A program made the position numbers and the translations under genes. A DNA stretch of 64,000 nt from the NCBI GenBank assembly GCA_002238505.1, contig MPMM01000003.1, positions 1 through 64,000 on the forward strand, read 5' to 3'. This stretch comes from SAR202 cluster bacterium bin22. GTDB taxonomy: Bacteria; Chloroflexota; Dehalococcoidia; Lucifugimonadales; UBA3495. The notes below the pieces were generated by a model. That model worked only from the letters and a program-made list of their open reading frames with translations, searched no databases and had not been told where the DNA came from. Positions 18,098-26,370 of the stretch are shown here, piece by piece. Within the stretch, counting starts at the first letter, position 1. Every line of letters starts with the position of its first letter.

Positions 18098-18278
18098 CGG
18101 AGCCTGCGTCGGGCCAACGATTGCGGTGGTCTGGACGTCAAAGGTGAGCCCGACCCTGTTACACCGAGGCTGATGAGGCTTATTGCCCCTACAACTGAGC
18201 CCCATTTACAATCGAAAGGACTAACGGCGATCCTGCGATCAAGAGCCGAAAATCTACAATAATCAGGGAGTGACAGCT

Positions 18279-19367
18279 ATGGAATTTGGACTATTTATGA
18301 TGCCGCTGCATCCGCCCCACCGGACCTATGCCGACTCCTACGACCGGGACCTGGCCCTGATTGTTGAGGCGGACCGGCTTGGCTACCACGAGGCCTGGAT
18401 CGGCGAACACATTACCGAGCGATGGGAGAACGCTCCGTGCCCTGACCTTTTGATTGCCAAGGCGCTGGCAATGACGGATCAGATTCGGCTGGCCACCGGC
18501 GTCACTCTCCTGGCGATTCACAACCCAGTGGAAGTGGCTCACCGCATTGCCATGCTGGACCACCTGTCCCGGGGACGCATTTACTGGGGAATCGGCCACC
18601 GGGCCATCCCCACCGATCTGAAGCTCTTCGGTGTGGGAGCAGACACAGGGGTCGATGTCAGGGAGCGTTCCGCCGAAGCTCTGGATGTAATCCTTAAGAT
18701 TTGGGAATCCGACGGCAAGTTTACCTACAACGGCAAGTATTTCCAGGTTGACGCCCCCGAATTGGACCCGGTCATGGAGCGGGGTCTGCACATGAAGCCT
18801 TACCAGCAGCCCCACCCACCCATAGGCGTGGCGGCAACTTCGCTGGCGTCTGGTTCCATCCGTGTGGCCGGCGAGCGGGGCTGGATTCCCATGAGCAGTT
18901 CCAACCTGGCTCCCCAGCACCTGCGAGACCACTGGACGGTGGTGGAAGAAGGCGCCGAAGAGGCTGGCAAGGACTGCACCCGTCGGGACTGGCGTATTGG
19001 CCGGGACGTATTTGTCGCCCGGACTCCCGAACTAGCAAGGGAACGTGCCAGGGCTGTCCTGGGCCGCAACTACATCCAGCATCAGCTACCCAACCGCCAG
19101 GGTTCAGGGTTGCTTAATTCTACGAAGATTGATCCGGAAATGCCCGATGAAGCGGTGGACGTGGACTACATGATGGAGAACATCTGGATTGTCGGTGATC
19201 CCCAGGAGTGCGCCGACCGCATCCGGGACCTCTACGAGCGGACGGGCGGCTTTGGGCATCTGCTGGCCATCACCCAGGACCCTGATGACCCGGACTGGGA
19301 GCACGAATGCCTGCAACTGCTTATGGAAGAAGTTGGGCCGCGGATCTCAGATCTGCAGGGAGAGTAG
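18279..19367 (+). CDS. LLM-class flavin-dependent monooxygenase
   Basis: 362 residues from ATG 18279, with AGGGAG eight bases upstream; GTG at 18270 overlaps that site. The luciferase-like TIM barrel is clear: MEFGLFMMPLHPPHRTY, WIGEHITERWENAPCPDLLI, HRIAMLDHLSRGRIYWGIGH, and the signature PYQQPHPPIGVAATS. This is the alkanal-monooxygenase-like branch. It is one of three such genes in the window and differs clearly in sequence from the other two. It stands alone between M20 and a repeat-rich region. Confidence 0.92.
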   Translation: MEFGLFMMPLHPPHRTYADSYDRDLALIVEADRLGYHEAWIGEHITERWENAPCPDLLIAKALAMTDQIRLATGVTLLAIHNPVEVAHRIAMLDHLSRGRIYWGIGHRAIPTDLKLFGVGADTGVDVRERSAEALDVILKIWESDGKFTYNGKYFQVDAPELDPVMERGLHMKPYQQPHPPIGVAATSLASGSIRVAGERGWIPMSSSNLAPQHLRDHWTVVEEGAEEAGKDCTRRDWRIGRDVFVARTPELARERARAVLGRNYIQHQLPNRQGSGLLNSTKIDPEMPDEAVDVDYMMENIWIVGDPQECADRIRDLYERTGGFGHLLAITQDPDDPDWEHECLQLLMEEVGPRISDLQGE

Positions 19368-20370
19368 ATAGCACTGGGATATGTTCACGCCGATGGAGCC
19401 CCCCGTCAGGGATGGTAAATCTCACCTTTTCAGACTTGGGCTGCAAACCGCATTAGTTGGGTAGCAAACAGGTGAGACGGTACACCTCTCCGGCTTTTGT
19501 CCCTTCATCCCACTATCTCGATTCAGGTGGCTTGGAGGCCCCTTGGCGGGAAGGGCCGCTGGGCCACAATGCGCTGGCCTCAACCACAAGCGGGTATGCC
19601 AGCCATTCCCAACTGGAGCGATTCCGGCACCAGCAATCTCCCCAGCTGGCAGTTTCGCGTTACCACTGGGCCCTATACAAAGAGGCCGCCCGCAGAGGGG
19701 CTATAACTTCGATCGCCAAGAGACAAGGTATGCTGCCGTTGGAGCCCCTGATGTTGAGATGTCCGAGGGCCTGTTGCGCTATGTGCTGGGCCATCTTTCA
19801 GCCAGGTTGCGGCAACATTCTTCGGCAAGCTCGGACCTCTTGAAGGTCCCTGACATTCCCGAACCACATACCTTGATTGTTACTGGGGCGGTACCAGTGG
19901 CCCTGTGGGATCGGGTTAAGAGCCCGGGTGGGTATGACTGCTCTCGGCAGTCACTGGAGCGGCCCTTGGGGGACGCTAGCGGGTTGCGTTCTTCTGCGAG
20001 TGCCTTCGCCACGCCCTTAGCGTGAGGCGCGGCAGGAAGCTGACTACAAGAAAGATCAACCTGGCAAGCAACACCAGCGAGACTACCACATCCGAGAGCA
20101 ATCCACCTCTTTGGGCCTGCTCCCGGCGGTAATCAGATTCGGCCTGCCAGTATCTTTGGTCAGGTGGAGTTGGTGGCATAGGAGGTATTTCCATGGTTAA
20201 GCCCCCTTGCTTTCAATGTGAGCCAACTATATCACAACCAATTTTATGGCAGGTCGAAGGGGGAGGACTGTCAGGTAATCGCGCGTAAGGGAGTCACACA
20301 CATCAAAAGAGCAGACCAGACTTCTGGAATTGACACTCTCCTCTGTTCAGACTGCATATCGCACCCCTAC
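19368..20370. other. gene-poor kilobase
   Basis: Apart from the possible small membrane protein at 19976-20194, frames are short and without motifs. I see no clear remnants of known genes. Confidence 0.5.
19976..20194 (-). CDS. possible small single-pass membrane protein
   Basis: 72 residues. A polar N terminus (MEIPPMPPTPPDQRYWQAES) precedes one hydrophobic helix of about 20 residues (VVVSLVLLARLIFLVVSFLP) and a short basic tail, giving a cytoplasmic C terminus by the positive-inside rule. AAGGGGG lies seven bases before the ATG. The organised topology argues for a real gene, but no family is recognised. Confidence 0.4.
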   Translation of the reverse strand: MEIPPMPPTPPDQRYWQAESDYRREQAQRGGLLSDVVVSLVLLARLIFLVVSFLPRLTLRAWRRHSQKNATR

Positions 20371-20514
20371 CATTGAATAAATTGGAGAACTCGAAAACAC
20401 TGGGTAGTATGGTCAAACCCATTTCTTGGTCAGGGCGTACCATAAAGCATTGGCGGCGATACCCTTTCAAATACAGTTATTGCCCACCACTGGGAAGGAC
20501 TCCCTACGTACCAC

Positions 20515-20578
20515 GGTCTTTCGATTGTATGGGTGCAGACTCTTCCTTCACTTGCCCTAAGCTTGTCGAAGAGCCCAC
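20515..20578 (+). repeat. composite dispersed repeat, copy 1
   Basis: Starts GGTCTTTCGATTGTATGGGT, then AGACTCTTCC, then TTGCCCTAAGCTTGTCGAAG. It matches 21079-21145 in the same order. The GCTTGTCGAAG block belongs to a widespread bacterial repeat type. Confidence 0.7.
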
Positions 20579-20662
20579 CACCAACGATTTACGGCAAAGG
20601 CCATCAATCCGCCTCCGTTCCCCTTCTTGGATAACCACCTTCCATTTGACACCACCCCCTTT

Positions 20663-20692
20663 CCACCCTGGATAACCCGCCCCTACCATTAA
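20663..20692 (+). repeat. dispersed direct repeat, copy 2 (CCACCCTGGATWACCC type)
   Basis: Begins CCACCCTGGATAACCC and ends CCTACCATTAA. It matches 2207-2235. No gene follows it here, whereas copy 1 precedes the phage-type HTH gene. Confidence 0.7.
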
Positions 20693-20910
20693 GAAACAAT
20701 ACCAGGAAAGGACCAGCCGCCCGGGCACAAACCCCGTCGCCAATAACCCCTATCATCTTGGGCAAAACCGGAGAATCCAGAATCAATGCCTGAAACCATG
20801 TCCCGTCAACCCCAGTCACAATTCCTTCCTCGCCCCTTGGGAAAGGGGCACAAGATGAGGGAAACACCCTTTCATCAACCTGTAATCTGCCCCCATCCCC
20901 AGCTACAAAA

Positions 20911-20940
20911 TAACGGGAAACGAAAGGAAATAACAGGAGA
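20911..20940 (+). repeat. three 10-bp iterons, copy 3
   Basis: TAACGGGAAA, CGAAAGGAAA, TAACAGGAGA with exact 10-base period, preceded by CTACAAAA as in the other copies. Confidence 0.85.
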
Positions 20941-21078
20941 AATCAAAATTCACCCCTTTTTCACGTAGGGGCGGGTTTGAAACTCGCCCTTGACCCTGGC
21001 AACAAAGAAACCCGAACGAACCGCAACCAACGCAAGAACCAGACTCACCCCTCGCCCTTTCGGACAAGGGACGGGTGC

Positions 21079-21145
21079 AGGGTCTTTCGATTATTTTGGT
21101 AGAGTCTCTTCCACCGTTCGCCCTGATCCCGTCGAAGGGTCGCCC
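21079..21145 (+). repeat. composite dispersed repeat, copy 2
   Basis: Starts GGGTCTTTCGATTATTTTGG, then AGAGTCTCTTCC, then TTCGCCCTGATCCCGTCGAA. An inverted piece of its head (ACAATCGAAAGACCCTGCCC) follows at about 21197-21216, so the whole forms a nested inverted repeat. Confidence 0.7.
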
Positions 21146-21414
21146 GGAATGGTTCTCCAAGCTCACCACGAATGGACTCGATGAGTTGCCACCGACAATC
21201 GAAAGACCCTGCCCTACGTACGAGTTGACAGGAAATGAAGAAGATTGACGGGGTAAAATCATTTTTCTAAAGGGTACTGGCAGGGCAATTTTGGCAGGGT
21301 TATTTTGAGACGAATGCGGAGGCTGACCGCGAAAGGGCCTTAAGGCGGTTCGCAAGCGCTGTGCTACCATTGAGATTGAGAAACGGAAACTGAACTGTAG
21401 AGGAGTTTAGCAAG

Positions 21415-22260
21415 ATGCCCCTCATTCCAAAGCTTGGGCGCGGCAGAGGCATTGCCGTAGTTGAGGTTTACGGTACCATCGGCGGCAGGGTGCGCGAATC
21501 GGTCTATGCCAGGTTGTTCTCCGATGTAGCAACCAGCAAACGATACCGTGCCCTCTTGCTGGATATTCAGTCGCCCGGAGGGTCCGCGGCGGGGTCTGAG
21601 TTGCTGTACTACAGTCTGAAAAAGGTGGCAGCGCAAAAACCGGTAGTGGCCCACATTCGCAACCTTGGCGCTTCCGGTGGATATTACCTTGCCTGTGCTG
21701 CCAATCGGGTTACCGCATTGCCGACGTCCCTGGTGGGTTCCATTGGCGTAATTTATGCGCGCCCCATACTGGAACAACTCCTGGCGAAGGCGGGAGTGGA
21801 ATTTTCGGTAGTCAAAGGCGGCCGGCTAAAGGACATGGGTGGCTTCTGGCGGGGCCCAACTGAAGAAGAGTCGGAGAAACTTCAGGAACTGATTGGAGAG
21901 GTTTACGAAAACTTCCTTTCCGTAGTGAAGGATGGACGTTCCCTTCCGGATGAACAGGCCCGCGAACTCGCCACGGGAGAACTTTTTACCGCCCGCCGGG
22001 GCAGGGAACTGGGCCTCGTGGACGACCTGATCGACTTCGAGCAGTCCTTGCAACTGGCGGCCCAACTGGCTGGTATTGAATCCGGAAAAGCGCGTCCCAG
22101 GTGGCTGCGGCCCCGTCGCGCCCTGTCGGAAAAGCTTACCGGACGCCCCGCAAACCGGGCCATCGGCGCCAACCTTCTGGGAGTCGATTTGCAGCGGCTG
22201 TTAAACGGCGGCCTGTACTATCTGGAACCCTCCGCCTTGCTGGGTTCCCTGGACGATTAG
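21415..22260 (+). CDS. sppA: SppA-type signal peptide peptidase (S49)
   Basis: 281 residues, S49 serine protease. The substrate strand is ALLLDIQSPGGSAAGSE and the nucleophile Ser87 is in NLGASGGYYLA. Lys139 in GGRLKDMG completes the Ser-Lys dyad; the 52-residue spacing is that of the short bacterial SppA. There is no N-terminal membrane anchor, which bacterial SppA proteins usually have, so this form may be cytoplasmic or peripherally bound. The basic C-terminal tail (WLRPRRALSEKLTGRP) could bind membrane or nucleic acid. GAGGAG precedes the ATG. Confidence 0.88.
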   Translation: MPLIPKLGRGRGIAVVEVYGTIGGRVRESVYARLFSDVATSKRYRALLLDIQSPGGSAAGSELLYYSLKKVAAQKPVVAHIRNLGASGGYYLACAANRVTALPTSLVGSIGVIYARPILEQLLAKAGVEFSVVKGGRLKDMGGFWRGPTEEESEKLQELIGEVYENFLSVVKDGRSLPDEQARELATGELFTARRGRELGLVDDLIDFEQSLQLAAQLAGIESGKARPRWLRPRRALSEKLTGRPANRAIGANLLGVDLQRLLNGGLYYLEPSALLGSLDD

Positions 22261-22295
22261 CAATCTTCTGAGTCGTAGTAGTCGCCTGGCTGTTG

Positions 22296-23471
22296 TTACC
22301 AGCCAGCGTCGTTGGGGCGCAGACCCATCATGGCCTGTCCACCGAACTCGTAGTTGGAAAGCAGGCCGGCGCCATGCTGAACCACTACATGCACATCCCT
22401 CCACCTCCGCTCCAGGCCGTTGCTTCGGTGGATGGCGTTCGTGCCTGCGGCGTGAAACAGAATGTCCACCGCCCGGGCTGCCTGGTGAATGGAGTGGGTT
22501 ATGGCTAGCCTCGCCTGCGCCAGTTCGGGGCTGGGCGTGGGCATATCTTCAGAGAACGAGTCCCAGGCGCTGGCCACTGCATCCAGCAGGTAAGACCGGG
22601 CGCCGCTGATTATTGCCTCTGCCTCGCCCACCTTGGCCTGCACCTGCGGTCGGTCCCTAAGCAGGGTCGTGGATATTGTGGTCCCGGAACCGGAAGCCAT
22701 TTCCTTAAAGGCATCCATTGCTCCCCGGGCCGTGCCCAGGGCCACCGCGGAAACCAGTACCCAGATAGCAATCAACATCGTCCGGGGGTGGTAGAGGAAC
22801 CCTGCCTCCAGGGGTGGGTCGTAAAGGCGGAAGGAGCGTTCTTCCGGGACAAAGACGTCATCCAGAACAAAGTCGTTGCTTCCGGTGCCGCAGAGGCCCA
22901 CAACATGCCAGGTGTCATGCACCGTCGCAGTCTCGATGGGGGTAAACAGCATGACCGTGGCCGGTCGGCCTGCCTCGGTCATGCGAGGGCCGTCGTCATC
23001 AATAATTCGGGAGTTTACGAACAGCCAGTTGGCATTGGAAATCCCGCTGGCGTAATCCCACTGCCCGCTGACGCGATAGCCGCCGGGAACCGGTCGGGAT
23101 TCGCCAATGGGCCGGAAGGAACCGGCGCAACGGAAGTCGGGCGGTACCCCGAACATTTTGCTGGCAGCTTCAGGAGTGAAGTTTCCCGTGAACAGGGCGC
23201 CCCCATTGGACAGCAGTCCGCACCACCCGACCGATGCCTCTGCCTTGGAGACTTCTTCAATAACCTCGTAGGCGGTTATGGGGTGGAGTTGAGGTCCGCC
23301 CATGCTGGCAGGCAGGAAAAGCCGGTAAACGCCAGCCTTATCCACCAGCTTTGCCAGGCTGTCTGGAATGTGACGCTCCCCGTCCATTTCCTTCCGAGCG
23401 GCCACAATGTGGGGGGCCAGACTTCGGGCGTCGGCCAGGAATTTCTCGGCTATGGAGTGTTTGACTTGCAT
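22296..23471 (-). CDS. acyl-CoA dehydrogenase-fold flavin monooxygenase (HsaA/HpaB-like)
   Basis: 391 residues from ATG 23471; the ribosome site is weak and the start is uncertain. The fold is that of group D flavin monooxygenases and acyl-CoA dehydrogenases: helix region SLAKLVDKAGVYRLFLPAS, beta domain CAGSFRPIGESRPVPGGYRV with SGQWDYASGISNANW, and C-terminal helices ending SNGLERRWRDVHVVVQHGAG. The dehydrogenase catalytic Glu is not evident. W-x-Y-A-S-G-x-x-x-A and RRWRD-H are usual in the oxygenase branch. Likely hydroxylates an aromatic or steroid-like substrate with a separate flavin reductase; no reductase is adjacent. Confidence 0.82.
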   Translation of the reverse strand: MQVKHSIAEKFLADARSLAPHIVAARKEMDGERHIPDSLAKLVDKAGVYRLFLPASMGGPQLHPITAYEVIEEVSKAEASVGWCGLLSNGGALFTGNFTPEAASKMFGVPPDFRCAGSFRPIGESRPVPGGYRVSGQWDYASGISNANWLFVNSRIIDDDGPRMTEAGRPATVMLFTPIETATVHDTWHVVGLCGTGSNDFVLDDVFVPEERSFRLYDPPLEAGFLYHPRTMLIAIWVLVSAVALGTARGAMDAFKEMASGSGTTISTTLLRDRPQVQAKVGEAEAIISGARSYLLDAVASAWDSFSEDMPTPSPELAQARLAITHSIHQAARAVDILFHAAGTNAIHRSNGLERRWRDVHVVVQHGAGLLSNYEFGGQAMMGLRPNDAGW

Positions 23472-23495
23472 ATTCAATTACTAGAAATCACCAAG

Positions 23496-23569
23496 GAATC
23501 GAGGGGGCTATCCTGCTGATGTTCAAGGCCATGAATCGAGGGGGCTATCCTGCTGATGTTCAAGGCCAT
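23496..23569. repeat. perfect 37-bp tandem duplication
   Basis: 23496-23532 and 23533-23569 are identical, starting GAATCGAGGGGGCTATCC. They lie directly upstream of the monooxygenase start, in its likely promoter region. Confidence 0.95.
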
Positions 23570-23677
23570 ATCTTGTTTCCGGTGAGGTAAGCAAATTGTT
23601 GGATTAATAGTCTTGACCCGCGCAGGAACTGCATTAAGGTAAGGGTTAAGGGCATTGACCGCATTAACGGGGGCGGG

Positions 23678-24490
23678 TCATCCCACGATGGTCTTGGCCT
23701 CTTGCCACAGGGCTTCTTTCTCGTCCAGGGGCAAATTCTCGAAATCCAGGTGTCGCTCCTCGGCAAGCGCCTCCATCTGCAGATAACGGTGCCGGAAACG
23801 ACCGTTGGCCTGCCGAAGGGCGTCTTCCGCTTGCACGTCCTGCCAGCGGCACAAATTCACCATCACCATCAGCATATCGCCCAGTTCGTGCGCCTTCTCG
23901 GAGTCTGTGGATGCCTGACGGAATTCGTCAACCTCTTCGACTATCTTGTCCAGCACTCCGGAAACATCCTCCCACTCGAAGCCCATCCGCGAAACACGGT
24001 CCTGCATCAACTGGGAATAGCTCAGGGCCGGCAGTGCGTTGGGAATGCCGTCCACCGGAGACTTGCGAGCTCCCTGTTGAGCCCGTTCCGCAGCCTTCAA
24101 CTGCTCCCAGTTGAGTTCTACTTCCCGCGCATCGGAGACGCTGGTATCCCCGAAAACATGAGGATGTCGGCGCACCAGCTTGCCGTTAATGGCGGTCAAA
24201 ACATCTGCCAGGGTAAAGTCTCCTGCTTCCCTGGCAATATCCGCGTGGAACGCCACCTGGACCAGGATGTCCCCAAGCTCTTCGGCCAGCAGGGGTGGCG
24301 ATTCCTGATCGATTGCTTCCAAAGCTTCGTAGCATTCCTCTAACAGGTGCCGCTTTAGGGATTCGTGGGTTTGCTCCCGATCCCAGGGGCAACCTCCCGG
24401 GGCGCGCAGTCGGGACACGATGCTCACTAAAGTCTGGAATTGCCCCAGGTCTTCTTCAGTGAATGGTTGGGAGGATTGGTTGCTGGTCAT
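23678..24490 (-). CDS. mazG: nucleoside triphosphate pyrophosphohydrolase MazG
   Basis: 270 residues, two MazG domains. The first has SRLRAPGGCPWDREQTHESL, EECYE at 51-55 and EELGD at 70-74, the Mg-binding acidic set. The second has VDEFRQ and HELGDMLMVMVNL. It hydrolyses NTPs to NMP and PPi, clearing abnormal nucleotides or lowering ppGpp. The ATG at 24490 is chosen over an upstream ATG at 24538 because a promoter -10 box lies only six bases before it; the message is then leaderless. Confidence 0.92.
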   Translation of the reverse strand: MTSNQSSQPFTEEDLGQFQTLVSIVSRLRAPGGCPWDREQTHESLKRHLLEECYEALEAIDQESPPLLAEELGDILVQVAFHADIAREAGDFTLADVLTAINGKLVRRHPHVFGDTSVSDAREVELNWEQLKAAERAQQGARKSPVDGIPNALPALSYSQLMQDRVSRMGFEWEDVSGVLDKIVEEVDEFRQASTDSEKAHELGDMLMVMVNLCRWQDVQAEDALRQANGRFRHRYLQMEALAEERHLDFENLPLDEKEALWQEAKTIVG

Positions 24491-24496
24491 GCGAGG

Positions 24497-24525
24497 ATTA
24501 TAGTGGCAGGCCATTGATTGCTCAA
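24497..24525 (-). promoter_or_regulatory. promoter of mazG (leaderless)
   Basis: On the minus strand TTGAGC (24520-24525), 17-base spacer, TATAAT (24497-24502). The ATG follows the -10 box after six bases, so transcription should start at or next to the start codon. No Shine-Dalgarno is visible. Confidence 0.65.
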
Positions 24526-24636
24526 CTGCGCAAAGCAATGCTAGTGTAGTTGTGGTTGGTGGCCTAAGACACTATCGAGTCTTGTCAGGCCCTACTGGTT
24601 ACAGATACCTTAGCAATTTCTTGCAGGATTGGCAGA

Positions 24637-25404
24637 ATGCAAACCAGGCGTCCGAAATTTCCGCCATATGTAGTTAAGGCAGTAGCTGTCCTGGTCGTCC
24701 TTTCTGTGCCGCTGTTCCTAATTTCGGCCAGCGTAGCCTGGGCTGTAAACGACCCCGGTCTTTACCGAAGAGGGTTCGAGAAGTACAACATTTCGGTTTA
24801 CTCGGGCATCACAAGTGACGATCTTAACAGGGTGGGATACGACTTAAGAAGGTATTTCAATTCGTCGGAAGAGCCCTTGAATGTTGTTGTATCGGTTTAT
24901 GGCCAGGAAAGAGAGCTATACAACGAACGTGAAGTCCACCATATGCGGGACGTGAAGGGACTGGTCAGGGGTGTCTATTGGGTAGCAGCCGTCACACTCC
25001 TGCTGATGGTAGTTGTAAAGGGAGCGGGCTATTACTTTTGTCGGTGGAACTTCACATGGCCTATGGCTCGATGGGGACTGTATGGCGGATTGCTGACGCT
25101 GGGAATCGTGGCAGTTGTGGGCCTGTTTGCCCTGGTGGGGTTTGACTCCCTTTTCTTACTTTTCCACCAGGTCAGCTTCACAAACGACCTGTGGCAACTG
25201 GACCCCCGGACCGATTACCTGTTAATAATGTTTCCCCAAGGCTTCTGGTTTGACGCCACAATACGGGTGGCGCTCACCACCATTCTGGGGGCGGTGGCGC
25301 TGTCCGCCATTAGCGGGGGATACATCTTCTACATGAACCTTCGAAATCGCCCACCCCAAGCCGCAGATTTGAAGGATGCAGGCAGTTGGGGAGACGATTC
25401 CTGA
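24637..25404 (+). CDS. DUF1461 (TIGR01906-type) integral membrane protein
   Basis: 255 residues with four membrane helices: about 13-36 (VAVLVVLSVPLFLISASVAW), 112-132, 145-170 and 218-238. The loop between helices 1 and 2 carries the family motif LYNEREVHHMRDVKGL, and that between 3 and 4 carries FHQVSFTNDLWQLDPRTDYL and MFPQGFWFD. These match DUF1461, a widespread membrane family of unknown function in Gram-positive bacteria and Chloroflexota. It is transcribed divergently from mazG. Confidence 0.85.
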   Translation: MQTRRPKFPPYVVKAVAVLVVLSVPLFLISASVAWAVNDPGLYRRGFEKYNISVYSGITSDDLNRVGYDLRRYFNSSEEPLNVVVSVYGQERELYNEREVHHMRDVKGLVRGVYWVAAVTLLLMVVVKGAGYYFCRWNFTWPMARWGLYGGLLTLGIVAVVGLFALVGFDSLFLLFHQVSFTNDLWQLDPRTDYLLIMFPQGFWFDATIRVALTTILGAVALSAISGGYIFYMNLRNRPPQAADLKDAGSWGDDS

Positions 25405-25601
25405 CCGGCAAATCACCTGGGAAAAGCGCTCGGTCTGCCTGGCAACACAGTCGGGGCCACCCTGGCCCGGAAAATGGCAAGGCCACGAGGTGCGCCCAGG
25501 TCGGACCCAACCGGCTTTCGGCCCTACCTTGACTATCAACCCTTTCGTCAGTTACATTTCCGGTGAATTACCAAAGAAATCAGCCAGGAGGAAGGCACAT
25601 T

Positions 25602-25832
25602 ATGCCAATTTACGAGTACCTTTGCCCCACCTGCAGCCACAAGTTCGAAAAACTGCAGTCCATGAGCGCCACGGGCGCTGATTGCCCCCAGTGCGAGCAG
25701 CCCGCCAAGCGAGCGCTGTCCGTTTTCGCATCCATCAGTTCCGGGGAGTCTTCAGGAGGCAGCGAGTTCAGCCAAATGCCAGTTCCTCCCATGAGGGGTG
25801 GCGGTTGTTGTGGCGGAGGCTGCTTCCACTAG
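25602..25832 (+). CDS. FmdB-family zinc ribbon protein
   Basis: 76 residues from the ATG with AGGAGGAAGG upstream; an earlier in-frame ATG at 25563 is not supported. MPIYEYLCPTCSHKFEKLQS with C8-x2-C11 and C28-x2-C31 (DCPQCEQPAKR) forms one zinc ribbon. A Gly/Ser/Cys-rich tail (GGGCCGGGCFH) follows. FmdB-type proteins are small putative regulators first seen with formamidase/amidase genes. Exact function unknown. Confidence 0.9.
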   Translation: MPIYEYLCPTCSHKFEKLQSMSATGADCPQCEQPAKRALSVFASISSGESSGGSEFSQMPVPPMRGGGCCGGGCFH

Positions 25833-25987
25833 TTTTTTGACCATAGACCTTGGGCGGCTACCGCTCCGGTCAACCTTGACACCCAATTTGGCAGGTGTCA
25901 GACTAGCCCATCGGCCGGTTTGAGCGGTTTCGTAATGCGGTCGGGTTTAGACGGCTAAAAAGCTAACATAAACGGGGAGGAAAATTC

Positions 25988-26194
25988 ATGGCAGACGTCA
26001 AGGTAGAAGTCCGAGCCAACGGGCCCAATCGGGTGACCGGCCCGATAGAGATCGTTGACCAGGCTGGCAACAACTACGAAATTCCCGAAGGACAATGGGT
26101 TTCTCTGTGCCGCTGCGGCGCTTCCAGCAACAAGCCCTTCTGCGACGGCGCCCACCGCGACGCAGGATTTGAGGCCCCCAGCGAAGCTCAATAG
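25988..26194 (+). CDS. CDGSH iron-sulfur domain protein
   Basis: 68 residues. WVSLCRCGASSNKPFCDGAH provides the 3Cys-1His 2Fe-2S ligands C41, C43, C52 and H56. The N-terminal half (VRANGPNRVTGPIEIVDQ) is usual for bacterial soluble CDGSH proteins. Likely an electron-transfer or Fe-S transfer factor. GGGGAGGAAAATTC precedes the ATG. A hairpin terminator follows. Confidence 0.93.
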   Translation: MADVKVEVRANGPNRVTGPIEIVDQAGNNYEIPEGQWVSLCRCGASSNKPFCDGAHRDAGFEAPSEAQ

Positions 26195-26265
26195 ATTATC
26201 AATTCGGGACACGGTCCCCAATTCAGGGACGGAATTGAGAACAGAGGGTCGGCGACAGCCCAGCA

Positions 26266-26282
26266 GGGCCGGTTTCCGGCCC
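26266..26282 (+). terminator. rho-independent terminator after CDGSH gene
   Basis: GGGCCGG-TTT-CCGGCCC followed by TCTTCTGTGTT. It lies about 70 bases beyond the CDGSH stop and ahead of the next gene on the same strand. Confidence 0.75.
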
Positions 26283-26370
26283 TCTTCTGTGTTCCCCTCC
26301 CTGCCGGAATTTCCCATCCAGTTCTATAATGAGTTGTCCGGCTGAAAACCGGGAACAGGGAGGATTCTCA

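Larger units (their letters stand above)
20371..21414. other. repeat-rich intergenic region
   Basis: No gene is supported. It contains two copies of a composite repeat built around GGTCTTTCGATT (20515-20578, 21079-21145), an inverted third copy of its head at about 21190-21216, a copy of the CCACCCTGGATAACCC repeat, the third iteron set, and stems such as CGCCCCTTGGGAAAGGGGC (about 20833-20851) and GGGGCGGGTTTGAAACTCGCCC-type at about 20969-20989. Confidence 0.65.

Noticed and set aside
17216-18205. 329-residue minus-strand frame opposite the M20 gene
   Set aside because: Shadow of the high-GC third positions of a clearly conserved amidohydrolase. No ribosome site or family features.
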